A stretch of DNA of 64,000 nt from Rhodocyclaceae bacterium (GCA_028714035.1 JAQTNA010000013.1:23304-87303), one strand, 5' to 3'; counted from the stretch's first letter, positions 1 to 7,716 are shown. Notes: generated from the letters alone by a model not told the origin. Program-made: numbers and translations.

Positions 1-1
1 C

Positions 2-646
2 GGCATCGTCAGCGCGCTCTCGGTGAATACGGTGCGCCTGCCGGGGCGCTCGGCCTGGAGCGAGATGCCCACCCATCTGGCTTACAACCTGGGGCGCGTC
101 GCGAGTTACACCCTGGCCGGGGCGTTCATGGGCGCCATCGGCAGCCTGGGCCTGCTTCTGGACAACTTCCTGCCGGTGCAGATCACGCTCTACGTGCTGG
201 CGAACCTCATGCTGGTGGCGCTCGGCCTCTACCTGACCGGCGTGACGGGGGCGCTGGGATTCCTGGAGCGCCTGGGGCAGAGGCTCTGGCGGCGCATCCA
301 GCCCTTGACCCGCCGCTTTCTGCCCGTCCGATCTCCGGCGCAGGCCCTGCCCTTGGGGCTGCTCTGGGGCTTCTTGCCCTGCGGCATGGTGTACAGCGTG
401 CTGACCACCGCGCTCCTCTCGGGGAGCGCCGCGCGGGGGGCGGGGCTCATGCTGGCCTTCGGCCTGGGTACCCTGCCCAACCTCTTGCTGGCCGGCATGC
501 TGGCCAAGCGCCTCACGGACTTCACCCGCAAGCGGGCAGTGCGCCTCGTCTCCGGCCTCCTGGTCCTGGGCTTCGGCGTCTTCGGCCTGGTGAATGCCAC
601 CACCCTGGGTGGTCGGTTGTGGCAAGGCGTGGTGTGCCACACTTGA
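2..646 (+). CDS. TauE/SafE (UreH_2-like) membrane protein, 5' partial
   Basis: The reading frame is open from base 2, so the gene starts upstream of the window; the GTG at 23 is only an internal valine. The visible 214 residues hold several hydrophobic membrane segments, a basic cytoplasmic loop near the middle and a conserved GFLPCGMVYS stretch. This pattern fits the TauE/SafE superfamily, UreH_2 branch, whose members often sit beside copper and cytochrome oxidase assembly genes. The rhodanese and CopA genes downstream agree with a role in metal or sulfur handling. The substrate cannot be read from the sequence. The stop is followed within 10 bases by a heptamer repeat array. Confidence 0.75.
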   Translation, partial: GIVSALSVNTVRLPGRSAWSEMPTHLAYNLGRVASYTLAGAFMGAIGSLGLLLDNFLPVQITLYVLANLMLVALGLYLTGVTGALGFLERLGQRLWRRIQPLTRRFLPVRSPAQALPLGLLWGFLPCGMVYSVLTTALLSGSAARGAGLMLAFGLGTLPNLLLAGMLAKRLTDFTRKRAVRLVSGLLVLGFGVFGLVNATTLGGRLWQGVVCHT

Positions 647-650
647 AAAC

Positions 651-797
651 AGGAAGTGGGAAGTGGGAAGTGGGAAGTGGGAAGTGGGAAGTGGGAAGTG
701 GGAAGTGGGAAGTGGGAAGTGGGAAGTGGGAAGTGGGAAGTGGGAAGTAACGCGCCGAAGGCGCCAAATATCCCCACTTCCTACTTCCCACTGCCTA
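651..797. repeat. Heptamer element H1 (GTGGGAA word)
   Basis: Thirteen perfect tandem copies of a 7-bp unit (GAAGTGG in register) run from 653 to 743. They are followed by a GC core at about 751-771 with a GCGCC-GAA-GGCGC mini-hairpin next to AAATATC. About three inverted units (CCCACTTCC type) follow at 773-792. The whole can fold as a long hairpin. It lies between the TauE-like gene and the rhodanese gene and contains no plausible gene. Confidence 0.9.
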
Positions 798-802
798 CAT
801 CC

Positions 803-825
803 GTATATAAGAAATCGCTTATACT
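803..825 (+). promoter_or_regulatory. Palindrome overlapping a possible -10 box
   Basis: TATAAG at 806-811 and CTTATA at 818-823 form a perfect 6-bp inverted repeat with a 6-bp spacer. The sequence TATACT at 820-825 could be a -10 box for the rhodanese gene, though no good -35 is visible. This arrangement suits a repressor operator, but the regulator is unknown. Confidence 0.35.
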
Positions 826-854
826 CACCCTCTTTTTGCCCCAGGAGAAATAGC

Positions 855-1238
855 ATGGCAATGACCGGCCACGATTTCGTCATAGAAGCGAAGGCACAGA
901 TCAAGGAAATCAGCGCCGACCAGGCGGTGGGCTTCGTACAGCAAGGCATCACGGTGGTGGACGTGCGTGAGGGCGAGGAATACCTGGCGGGACATCTTCC
1001 CGGCGCCATCCACATTCCCCGCGGCGTGCTGGAGTTCAAGGTGCACCTGGTGCCCCAGACGGCCGACAAGTCCCGGCCCGTCCTGGTGTATTGCAAGACC
1101 GGCGGCCGCTCCGCCCTGTCCGCGCTGGCCCTGCAAAGAATGGGTTACACTCAGGTGATCTCCCTCGCGGGAGGCTTCGATCAGTGGACTTCCGGCGGCC
1201 GTTCCGTGGATAAGCCCCAGCCGCTGAACTTCGATTGA
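855..1238 (+). CDS. Single-domain rhodanese (sulfurtransferase)
   Basis: This 127-residue protein is one rhodanese domain. The usual elements are visible: VVDVREGEEYLAGHLPGA near residue 33, and the active-site loop VYCKTGGRSA with the sulfur-accepting cysteine at residue 80. Rhodaneses move sulfane sulfur to cyanide or cellular thiol acceptors; the physiological acceptor here is unknown. The ATG at 855 follows an AGGAGA ribosome site at 843-848, which decides the start. No signal peptide is seen, so it should be cytoplasmic. It sits between the TauE-like gene and copA, which suggests sulfur or metal stress but does not prove it. Confidence 0.85.
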   Translation: MAMTGHDFVIEAKAQIKEISADQAVGFVQQGITVVDVREGEEYLAGHLPGAIHIPRGVLEFKVHLVPQTADKSRPVLVYCKTGGRSALSALALQRMGYTQVISLAGGFDQWTSGGRSVDKPQPLNFD

Positions 1239-1256
1239 TCCTTGAAAAGCAGTTTG

Positions 1257-1384
1257 AACCGCAGAGGCGCTGAGGCGCAGAGAGAAATCAATAAATTGCG
1301 GTAGGCAACTACCTTGCCCGTTGGGTGAAACGTTAATCCCAAGCAAGCTATTGTTTTCTCGGCGTCTCTGCGCCTCTGCGGTGA
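1257..1384. repeat. AACCGC paired-arm element E1
   Basis: A left arm (1257-1287) beginning AACCGCAGAGGCGC and a right arm (1354-1384) ending GCGCCTCTGCGGTGA form an imperfect inverted repeat around about 66 bp of unrelated sequence. Three further examples occur in the window (49137-49252, 63771-63886 and a single arm at 54942-54963). The right arm reaches to within 9 bases of the copA start. Confidence 0.8.
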
Positions 1385-1392
1385 GTGAATTG

Positions 1393-3792
1393 ATGGATAC
1401 CCCTTCGGAAACCCGTCAGGCCACCCTCGATCTGCCGATAGAGGGCATGACCTGTGCGGCCTGCTCGGCGCGCATCGAGAAGACCCTCAACCGCCTGCCC
1501 GGCGTCTCGGCCAGCGTGAATCTCGCCGCCGAGCGGGCCCGCGTGGCGTTCGATCCGGTCCAGGTGGCGCCGGCCAAGGTCCTGGAAACCATACGGAAAG
1601 CCGGTTTCTCGGTGCCGCCCCAGGTGTTGGAACTTGTCCTCACCGGCATGACCTGCGCCGCCTGCTCCGCCCGTATCGAGCGCGTCCTCAACCGCGTCCC
1701 CGGGGTGGAGGCGGCGGTCAACCTCGCCGCCGAGCGGGCCCATGTGCGCTTCACGCCGGGGCTCACCACGCCCGAAGCCTTGATTCAGGCGGTGAAGAAG
1801 GCCGGTTTCGGCGCCAGCCTGGTCACCGGTGACTCCCATGCCGAGGAGAAGGCGAGGAAGGCCGCGGCCTACAAGGCCGAGATCAGGGTCTTCGCCATCT
1901 CGGCGCTGCTTACCCTGCCGCTCCTGGCGCAGATGCTGGTCATGTTCGGCGGCCACGGCGCTCACGAAGAACTCCTGCCACGCTGGCTGCAATTAGCCCT
2001 GGCCACTCCCGTCCAGTTCTGGATAGGGCGGCGCTTCTATAGTGGTGCCTGGCATTCCCTCCGGGGCGGTAGCGGCAATATGGACGTGCTGGTGGCGATG
2101 GGCACGAGCATGGCCTATCTCTACTCCCTGGTGGTGACGCTTGGTGGCCTGGAACATCAGCACGTGTATTTCGAGGCCTCCGCCACGGTCATCACCCTGG
2201 TGCTCATGGGCAAGCTCCTGGAGGCGCGGGCCAAGGCGCGCACCCAGTCCGCCATCGAGGCCCTGATCCGGCTCCAGCCCCAGACCGCCTGGGTGGAGAA
2301 GGACGGCGGCCTGACCGAAGTGCCCGTGGGCATACTCCTGCCCGGCGACCGTTTCGTGGTGCGTGCCGGTGACGCGGTGCCGGTGGATGGTGAGATCGTG
2401 GAGGGCAACTCCAGCGTGAACGAGGCCATGCTCACCGGCGAATCCATGCCCGTGGGCAAGGGTCCGGCGGACAAGGTGTTCGCGGCCACCCTGAACGGCC
2501 AGGGCCTGCTGCGCTGCCAGGCGACCGGGGTGGGCAGCGCCACGCTCCTGGCCGGCATCATCCGCATGGTGGGAGAGGCCCAGGGGTCGAAGGCGCCGGT
2601 GCAGCGCCTGGCGGACAAGATCGCCGCCGTGTTCGTGCCCGTCGTGGGCCTGGTGGCTTTGCTTACCTTTGCCGGCTGGTGGTTTTTCTCGGGGGATTTC
2701 ACCACCGCCATGGTGAATGCCGTGGCGGTGCTGGTCATCGCCTGCCCCTGCGCCCTGGGCCTGGCTACCCCCACCGCCATCATGGTGGGTACGGGCCGCG
2801 CCGCGGCTTACGGCATCCTGGTGAAGAACGCGGCGGCCCTGGAACTGGCGGAGAAGGTACAGGTGCTGGCGGTGGACAAGACGGGCACCCTGACGGAAGG
2901 TCGTCCCGTCGTCGCCGACATCCTGCCCGCCCAGGGCGTGCCGGCCGCGGAACTGCTGCGGCTCGCCGCCGGCCTGGAGCAGGGCAGCGGCCATCCCCTG
3001 GCCCTCGCCATCCTTGCCCGTGCCGCCGCCGATGGCCTGGCGCTGCCTCCCCTGGCCAGCCTTACCACCCATCCGGGCAAGGGTCTGGAGGGCGAGGTGG
3101 AAGGCCAGTCCTGTTTCCTGGGTTCGCCGGAATTTCTGGGGGAAAGGGGGTTGGCCGCCGACCCCGCTGCCCTCGCTTCCCTCCAGTCGGCGGGCAAGAC
3201 CGTGGTGGCCGTGGCTTGCGGCAGCCGGCTGCTGGGCCTGATCGCCGTCGCGGACACCTTGCGGGACAGTTCCTGCCGTGCCATCGGCCGGCTGCGGGAC
3301 CGGGGCATAGGCGTCATCATGCTTACCGGGGACAATCCGGCCACGGCCCGGGCCATCGCGGCGGTGGCGGGCATCAGCGATTTCCGCGCCGGCATCCTGC
3401 CCGGGGACAAGGGCCTGGCGGTAGCGGAACTGAAGGCCTCCGGCCGCTGTGTGGCCATGGCGGGGGACGGCATCAACGACGCGCCGGCTCTGGCGGCCTC
3501 CGACGTGGGCTTCGCCATCGGCGCCGGCTCGGACGTGGCCATCGAGGCCGCGGACATTACCCTCATGAAGGACGACCTGAACGGGGTGGTGGACGCCATA
3601 GACCTGTCCCGCGCCACCTTGAGGAAGATCAGGCAAAATCTGTTCTTTGCCTTCATCTACAACGTGCTGGGCATTCCGCTCGCGGCGCTGGGCATGTTGA
3701 ACCCGGTCATCGCCGGTGCCGCCATGGCCATGAGTTCCGTGTCGGTGGTGAGCAACTCCCTGCTGCTCCGGCGCTGGAAACCGGGGAAGTGA
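1393..3792 (+). CDS. copA: Copper-exporting P1B-type ATPase
   Basis: This 799-residue protein exports Cu(I) from the cytoplasm using ATP. Two N-terminal heavy-metal domains each carry GMTCAAC (near residues 19 and 85). The actuator motif is LTGES, the membrane metal site is CPC (residues 451-453), the phosphorylated aspartate is in DKTGT (495-499), and the hinge is GDGINDAPALA. CPC with paired CxxC domains points to copper or silver rather than zinc. The ATG at 1393 is chosen because the upstream in-frame residues come from repeat E1 and the first HMA domain starts about 10 residues later. A CopZ-like gene follows, forming a copper-resistance pair. Confidence 0.93.
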   Translation: MDTPSETRQATLDLPIEGMTCAACSARIEKTLNRLPGVSASVNLAAERARVAFDPVQVAPAKVLETIRKAGFSVPPQVLELVLTGMTCAACSARIERVLNRVPGVEAAVNLAAERAHVRFTPGLTTPEALIQAVKKAGFGASLVTGDSHAEEKARKAAAYKAEIRVFAISALLTLPLLAQMLVMFGGHGAHEELLPRWLQLALATPVQFWIGRRFYSGAWHSLRGGSGNMDVLVAMGTSMAYLYSLVVTLGGLEHQHVYFEASATVITLVLMGKLLEARAKARTQSAIEALIRLQPQTAWVEKDGGLTEVPVGILLPGDRFVVRAGDAVPVDGEIVEGNSSVNEAMLTGESMPVGKGPADKVFAATLNGQGLLRCQATGVGSATLLAGIIRMVGEAQGSKAPVQRLADKIAAVFVPVVGLVALLTFAGWWFFSGDFTTAMVNAVAVLVIACPCALGLATPTAIMVGTGRAAAYGILVKNAAALELAEKVQVLAVDKTGTLTEGRPVVADILPAQGVPAAELLRLAAGLEQGSGHPLALAILARAAADGLALPPLASLTTHPGKGLEGEVEGQSCFLGSPEFLGERGLAADPAALASLQSAGKTVVAVACGSRLLGLIAVADTLRDSSCRAIGRLRDRGIGVIMLTGDNPATARAIAAVAGISDFRAGILPGDKGLAVAELKASGRCVAMAGDGINDAPALAASDVGFAIGAGSDVAIEAADITLMKDDLNGVVDAIDLSRATLRKIRQNLFFAFIYNVLGIPLAALGMLNPVIAGAAMAMSSVSVVSNSLLLRRWKPGK

Positions 3793-3801
3793 TAAACCAG
3801 G

Positions 3802-3823
3802 GGCTAGAGACTAGAGACTAGGG
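3802..3823. repeat. Short heptamer array H2 (CTAGAGA word)
   Basis: Three tandem copies of CTAGAGA (the last ends CTAGGG) lie directly after the copA stop and before the copZ ribosome site. No inverted partner array is visible, so this is a half or degenerate element of the heptamer type. Confidence 0.7.
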
Positions 3824-3845
3824 AAATCAGAGTGAGGAGAATGGA

Positions 3846-4046
3846 ATGGAAACCGTGGTGAAAGTAGGCGGCATGAAGTGTGGCGGCTGTGTGAAGAGCG
3901 TGACTGGCGTCTTGTCTGAACTGCCCGACGTGCAGAAGGTGGAGGTTTCCCTGGAGCAGAACGAGGCGCGGGTGGAGCATGGCGCGGGCTGTAGCCTGGA
4001 AGCCATCCGGGCGGCCATCGAGGACGCGGGTTTCGACGCCCTGTGA
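3846..4046 (+). CDS. copZ: CopZ-like copper chaperone (HMA domain)
   Basis: This 66-residue protein is a single heavy-metal-associated domain with the metal motif GMKCGGC at residues 9-15 and the usual beta-alpha-beta-beta-alpha-beta length. Such proteins carry Cu(I) in the cytoplasm and pass it to the N-terminal domains of CopA. A GAGGAGA site ends about 6 bases before ATG 3846. An ATG 5 bases earlier is out of frame. It lies 53 bp after copA in the same direction and is probably co-transcribed. Metal specificity is inferred from the CopA context; mercury or zinc binding is not excluded. Confidence 0.85.
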   Translation: METVVKVGGMKCGGCVKSVTGVLSELPDVQKVEVSLEQNEARVEHGAGCSLEAIRAAIEDAGFDAL

Positions 4047-4056
4047 CGACAAGGGC

Positions 4057-4425
4057 TCACAGCACCACGAATACCTCCATCAGGATGCGCCGCCAGGGGT
4101 TGCGGTGGGGCAGGAGTTTTGCGATCCGGGCTTCCACCCGGGCGCCGCGATCCATTTCCTCGGCCACCGCGCCGTTCTCGGCCCGGGGCAGGTAACCCAG
4201 CTTGGTGCCGCGCCATTCCACCCGGACGGCCTTGGTATCGTGGGCATTGGCCGGCTCCCGCACCAGGGTCAGTCGGTCGCCTTCCTTCATCTCCCGCCAC
4301 AGGTCTTCCCCGGCGTAGTACTGGAAGCCCGCCAGGGGCGAACTCTGTACCAGCAGTTTCACGGACTGGGCCTGGGCGCTGCCGACGGCGAGCGCGGCGA
4401 ACAGCAGAAGCAGCCTAATCCGCAT
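4057..4425 (-). CDS. Secreted HIRAN-domain protein
   Basis: This 122-residue protein starts with a clear signal peptide (hydrophobic core LLLLFAALAVGSA, cleavage probably after AQA near residue 19). The rest resembles a HIRAN domain: SSPLAGFQYYAGEDLW, then LVREPANAHDTKAVRVEW and KLGYLPRAENG. HIRAN is known mainly as a DNA-end-binding module in helicases, so an exported stand-alone version is odd and its function is unclear. The gene overlaps the end of yraN by 11 bases and is read with it. It converges on copZ, with only 10 bases between the two stops. Confidence 0.75.
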   Translation of the reverse strand: MRIRLLLLFAALAVGSAQAQSVKLLVQSSPLAGFQYYAGEDLWREMKEGDRLTLVREPANAHDTKAVRVEWRGTKLGYLPRAENGAVAEEMDRGARVEARIAKLLPHRNPWRRILMEVFVVL

Positions 4426-4798
4426 CGAAGGCCCCCTTGACCCACTCTATGGCCTCGGGAGCCGGGCGATCCATGAGCACGGCATCGAAGCGGCAGGGGC
4501 ATTCGGGCTTGCCGGACAGCCAGTGCCGGGCGGCCTGGATCAGGCGGCGGCGTTTGGCCGGAGTGATGCTGGCCGCGGCGCCGCCATGTTCGGCGTCAGA
4601 CCGCAGGCGCACTTCCACGAACACCACCGTGTCCCCGTCCCGGCACACCAGATCCACCTCGCCGCCCCGGCAGCGATGGTTCCGCTCCAGCAGCTTCAAG
4701 CCCCGTCGCTGGAGGAATTCAGCCGCCAGATCCTCGGCACGGGCGCCCGGCGCGGCGGACATCACAGGCTCGTGGCGCAGGAAAGAGAACAGGCCCAT
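4415..4798 (-). CDS. yraN: YraN family (UPF0102) putative nuclease
   Basis: The protein has 127 residues from the ATG at 4798, which gives MGLFSFLRHEP. Core family features are GARAEDLAAEFLQRRG, then NHRCRGGEVDLVCRDGDTVV and FVEVRLRS. These form the E-x-D-x(n)-E-V-x-R pattern of endonuclease-like folds. Its biochemical role is not settled. The start is uncertain: an ATG at 4762 (MSAAPGARAE) is also possible, and the frame is open upstream to 4843. It is divergent from rsmI, a neighbour arrangement that is common in Proteobacteria. Confidence 0.85.
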   Translation of the reverse strand: MGLFSFLRHEPVMSAAPGARAEDLAAEFLQRRGLKLLERNHRCRGGEVDLVCRDGDTVVFVEVRLRSDAEHGGAAASITPAKRRRLIQAARHWLSGKPECPCRFDAVLMDRPAPEAIEWVKGAFDAD

Positions 4799-4834
4799 GA
4801 TTGAGTTTCGGGTAGAAGTTGGCACAATGCCGGC

Positions 4835-5713
4835 ATGGATCAAGATACGGAAGTTGCGGCGGCCGCGGGTGGCATGACCGGTGCATTATATGTGGTCGCC
4901 ACCCCCCTGGGGAATCTGGCGGACATCACCCTGCGCGCCCTGGAAACCCTGCGGGGGGCGGATCTCATTGCCGCCGAGGACACTCGCCACAGCCGGCACC
5001 TGCTCCAGGCTCACGGCATCGGCACGAAGCTCCTGGCGGTGCACGAGCACAACGAGGCCGGCGCCGCGCCCCGCATCCTGGAGCGCTTGCGTGCCGGGGA
5101 GAAGGTGGCCTTGATCACGGATGCCGGCACGCCCTGTATCTCGGATCCGGGTTCGCGCCTGGTGGCGGCGGTGCAGGGGGCCGGTTTTCCCGTCATCCCC
5201 CTGCCCGGGCCGAACGCCGCCATCGCCGCGCTTTCCGCTTCCGGCCTGGACGTGCCCCATTTTCTCTTCCATGGCTTCCTGCCGACCAAGCCCACCGCCC
5301 GGCGCCATGCCATCGAGGGGCTGAAGGCAGTCCGGGCCGTTCTGGTCTTCTACGAGGCGCCGCACCGGGTGATCGAGACGGTGGCGGACCTGGCCGCCGT
5401 GTTGGAGCCGGAACGGGAAATCGTGCTGGCCCGGGAACTCACCAAGCTGTTCGAAACCATCGCCAGGATGCCCCTGTCGGAGGCTCTCGCCTGGATCAAT
5501 GCCGATGCCAACCGTTCCCGGGGCGAATTCGTCCTCATCGTCTCCGCCCCGCCTGCTGCCGAAGGCCTGGACCCCGAGGCCGAGCGGGTGCTGAAGTTGT
5601 TGCTGGAAGAAGGCCTGCCGGTGAAGCAGGCGGTCAAGCTCGCCACCGGAATCACCGGCGCGGCCAAGAATGCCCTCTACCAGAGGGCGCTGGAAATCGG
5701 CCGGGAAGGATGA
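4835..5713 (+). CDS. rsmI: 16S rRNA 2'-O-ribose C1402 methyltransferase
   Basis: This 292-residue tetrapyrrole-methylase-fold enzyme methylates the 2'-hydroxyl of C1402 in 16S rRNA using SAM. Visible signatures are LYVVATPLGNLADITLRAL, AAEDTRHSRHLL, ITDAGTPCISDPG, LPGPNAAIAALSASG and FYEAPHRVIET. The ATG at 4835 gives an N-terminus about as long as in E. coli RsmI. An ATG at 4874 (MTGALYVV) would also work and has GGGTGG upstream. RsmH, encoded at 8565, modifies the same nucleotide. The gene is divergent from yraN and is followed by pyrC after 75 bp. Confidence 0.95.
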   Translation: MDQDTEVAAAAGGMTGALYVVATPLGNLADITLRALETLRGADLIAAEDTRHSRHLLQAHGIGTKLLAVHEHNEAGAAPRILERLRAGEKVALITDAGTPCISDPGSRLVAAVQGAGFPVIPLPGPNAAIAALSASGLDVPHFLFHGFLPTKPTARRHAIEGLKAVRAVLVFYEAPHRVIETVADLAAVLEPEREIVLARELTKLFETIARMPLSEALAWINADANRSRGEFVLIVSAPPAAEGLDPEAERVLKLLLEEGLPVKQAVKLATGITGAAKNALYQRALEIGREG

Positions 5714-5788
5714 CCCGGCGCAGCCGGCTGGTAGACTGAGAGGGCTTCCCGCCTGTCTTTCCGGCCGTTCAACAAGGATATGCCCATC

Positions 5789-6823
5789 ATGACCTCTCTC
5801 ACCCTGACCCAACCCGACGACTGGCATCTGCATCTGCGTGACGGCGAAGCCCTCGCCGCCGTGCTGCCGGACACCGCCCGGCGCTTCGGCCGCGCCATCG
5901 TCATGCCCAACCTGCGCCCACCCGTGACCACGGTGGAGATGGCCGCGGCCTACCGGGAGCGCATCCTGGCCGCATTGCCGGGGGGGCTCAAGTTCGAACC
6001 CCTCATGACGTTATATCTCACCGACAACACCCCTCCGGCGGAGATCGAACGGGCGGTGGCATCGGGTTTCGTGCATGCGGTGAAGTATTACCCGGCCGGC
6101 GCCACGACCAATTCCGATTCGGGCGTGACATCGGTTGAGCGGACCCATGACACCCTGGCGCGCATGGAGGAGTTGGGACTGCCGCTCCTGGTACATGGCG
6201 AGGTGACAAATGCTGACGTGGATATCTTCGATCGCGAGCGCGTCTTTATTGATCGCGTGCTGGCGCCGGTTCTCGCGCGCTTCCCGCGCCTGCGTCTCGT
6301 CCTCGAACACATCACCACCGCGGACGGGGCGCAATTCGTGAGGGAGGCCGGGCCCGGCGTTGCCGCGACCATCACGGCGCACCACCTGCTCCTGAACCGC
6401 AACGCCATTTTCGCGGGCGGCATCCGGCCGCATCATTACTGCCTGCCGGTGCTGAAGCGGGAACGTCACCGGGAGGAACTGGTGGCGGCGGCCATCTCGG
6501 GGAATCCCAAGTTCTTTCTCGGCACGGATTCGGCCCCCCATGCCCGGTTGACCAAGGAGGCGGCCTGCGGCTGTGCCGGCTGTTATACGGCGCATGCCGG
6601 CATCGAGTTGTATGCGGAGGCCTTCGAGCAGGCGGGGGCGCTGGACAGGCTGGAAGCTTTCGCCAGCCACTTCGGCGCCGACTTTTATGGTCTGCCCAGG
6701 AATACGGATACCATCACCCTGGCCAAGGAGGACTGGGCCGTGCCGGCGACGCAGCCTTATGCCGGCGGCGATACCCTGGTGCCGCTGCGCGCCGGGGAAA
6801 CGGTGGGTTGGAAACTGTTGTAG
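5789..6823 (+). CDS. pyrC: Dihydroorotase (class II type)
   Basis: PyrC closes N-carbamoyl-aspartate to dihydroorotate in pyrimidine synthesis. The metal ligands HLH appear in [10 protein letters not shown] near the start, the lysine that becomes carbamylated is in [14 protein letters not shown], and later ligands are in LVHGEV, LEHITT and [11 protein letters not shown] 5789 is preferred because AAGGA at 5774-5778 is too close to the alternative ATG at 5780. From 5789 the protein has 344 residues, matching the family. The TAG stop is part of a GTAG-type REP hairpin at 6819-6842, so a repeat has settled exactly at the end of the gene. Confidence 0.95.
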   Translation: MTSLTLTQPDDWHLHLRDGEALAAVLPDTARRFGRAIVMPNLRPPVTTVEMAAAYRERILAALPGGLKFEPLMTLYLTDNTPPAEIERAVASGFVHAVKYYPAGATTNSDSGVTSVERTHDTLARMEELGLPLLVHGEVTNADVDIFDRERVFIDRVLAPVLARFPRLRLVLEHITTADGAQFVREAGPGVAATITAHHLLLNRNAIFAGGIRPHHYCLPVLKRERHREELVAAAISGNPKFFLGTDSAPHARLTKEAACGCAGCYTAHAGIELYAEAFEQAGALDRLEAFASHFGADFYGLPRNTDTITLAKEDWAVPATQPYAGGDTLVPLRAGETVGWKLL

Positions 6824-6842
6824 GTCGGATTCCAATCCGACA
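6819..6842 (+). repeat. GTAG-type REP unit (REP-a)
   Basis: A foot TGTAG is followed by an 8-bp perfect stem (GTCGGATT / AATCCGAC) with a CC loop and a closing A. It shares the foot and outer stem with the REP units at 44927-44994 and 54872-54939 but has a different inner stem, with compensating bases on both sides. It supplies the pyrC stop codon. Confidence 0.85.
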
Positions 6843-6863
6843 TGCCTATTCTGGAGAACGGAC

Positions 6864-7277
6864 GTGACAAGAGGAACGATCATCAAACTGGCCGCCGTGC
6901 TTGCCGCGGGCGCGCTGCTCTCCGGTTGCGAGAATGACGCCGCATCCTTCATGTTGGATGGCAAGGATCATGCTCTGACCCTGTTGCGGGAGCAGCCCTA
7001 TTTCTGGAGCGACAACGCCAATCTGGAGCTGGTGGTGGCCCGCTTGCCCGACTGCCAGCGGCGCCTGCCGATGAAGCCCGCGCCCTTGCCCCAGGCCCAG
7101 GTCTCCATCTACGAGGTCGTCCCCACCCAGTACCAGGTGCAGCAGGGCAAGAACTGGTATCTGGCGGAAACCCAGGGTTGCACCCTGCAAACCCTTTCCG
7201 CCCCCCCCGAAACCCCCGGCAAACTGCTGGGCACCTTCGATCGCAAGGACGGAAAGCTGCGCTTCCTGGCGAAATAG
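6864..7277 (+). CDS. Small lipoprotein of unknown function
   Basis: This is a 137-residue protein with an N-terminal lipoprotein signal: basic start, hydrophobic stretch LAAVLAAGALL and lipobox LLSGC, so cysteine 22 should be lipidated. The start is a GTG at 6864 with TGGAGA at 6851-6856. The mature part has further cysteines (LPDCQRR and QGCTLQ) and a C-terminal FDRKDGKLRFL strand. I do not recognise a named family. It lies between pyrC and rnpB in the same direction; the context gives no function. Confidence 0.8.
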   Translation: MTRGTIIKLAAVLAAGALLSGCENDAASFMLDGKDHALTLLREQPYFWSDNANLELVVARLPDCQRRLPMKPAPLPQAQVSIYEVVPTQYQVQQGKNWYLAETQGCTLQTLSAPPETPGKLLGTFDRKDGKLRFLAK

Positions 7278-7300
7278 CAGCCGTTGTCTCTCGTTACCCC

Positions 7301-7306
7301 TATAAT
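7301..7306 (+). promoter_or_regulatory. -10 box of rnpB
   Basis: A perfect TATAAT lies 8 bp before the RNase P RNA 5' end and is followed by the GC-rich discriminator CCGCCCC. No clear -35 hexamer is seen at normal spacing. Confidence 0.7.
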
Positions 7307-7313
7307 CCGCCCC

Positions 7314-7690
7314 GGAAGTTCGCCAGGCAGTCGCTGGGGGCGTTTTCGCCCCTGGAGGAAAGTCCGGGCCCCATAGAGCAGGATGCTGGCTAACGGCCAG
7401 GCGTTATAAGCAGCGGTTTCGGCCGCTGCCCAAGGCGACGGAAAGTGCAACAGAGAGCAAACCGCCGATGGCCTCGCAAGGGGATCAGGCAAGGGTGAAA
7501 CGGCGAGGTAAGAGCTCACCGCGGACGTGGCGACACGGACGGCACGGTAAACCCCATCCGGGGCAAGGCCAAATAGGGAAGCGATAGCGTTGCTCGCGCT
7601 GCTTCCGGGTAGGCTGCTAGAGCGTCGCGGTAACGCGCCGCCCAGAGGAATGACTGTCCACGACAGAACCCGGCTTATCGGCGAACTTCC
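7314..7690 (+). ncRNA. rnpB: RNase P RNA (bacterial type A)
   Basis: This catalytic RNA trims the 5' ends of pre-tRNAs. Highly conserved blocks are present in order: GGAGGAAAGTCCGGGC, CAGGATGCTGGCTAACGGCC, GTGCAACAGAGAGCAAACCG, the GGCACGGTAAACCC region, GCAAGGCCAAATAGGG, and the 3' block GACAGAACCCGGCTTATCGG. The P1 helix is visible as GGAAGTTCGCC at 7314-7324 pairing with GGCGAACTTCC at 7680-7690, which sets both ends. At about 377 nt it has normal type A size. Its place just before mraZ is common in betaproteobacteria. Confidence 0.97.
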
Positions 7691-7716
7691 ACTTCCCGGT
7701 TTTATATAGTCGCGTA

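Noticed and set aside
522..791. Open frames made of PLPTSHF repeats over the 651-750 array
   Set aside because: They are only translations of the 7-bp tandem repeat; there is no ribosome site and the other strand and frames are equally open.
651..797. A CRISPR array at the tandem repeats
   Set aside because: The units are 7 bp without spacers, and no cas genes are near; none of the repeat families has CRISPR spacing.
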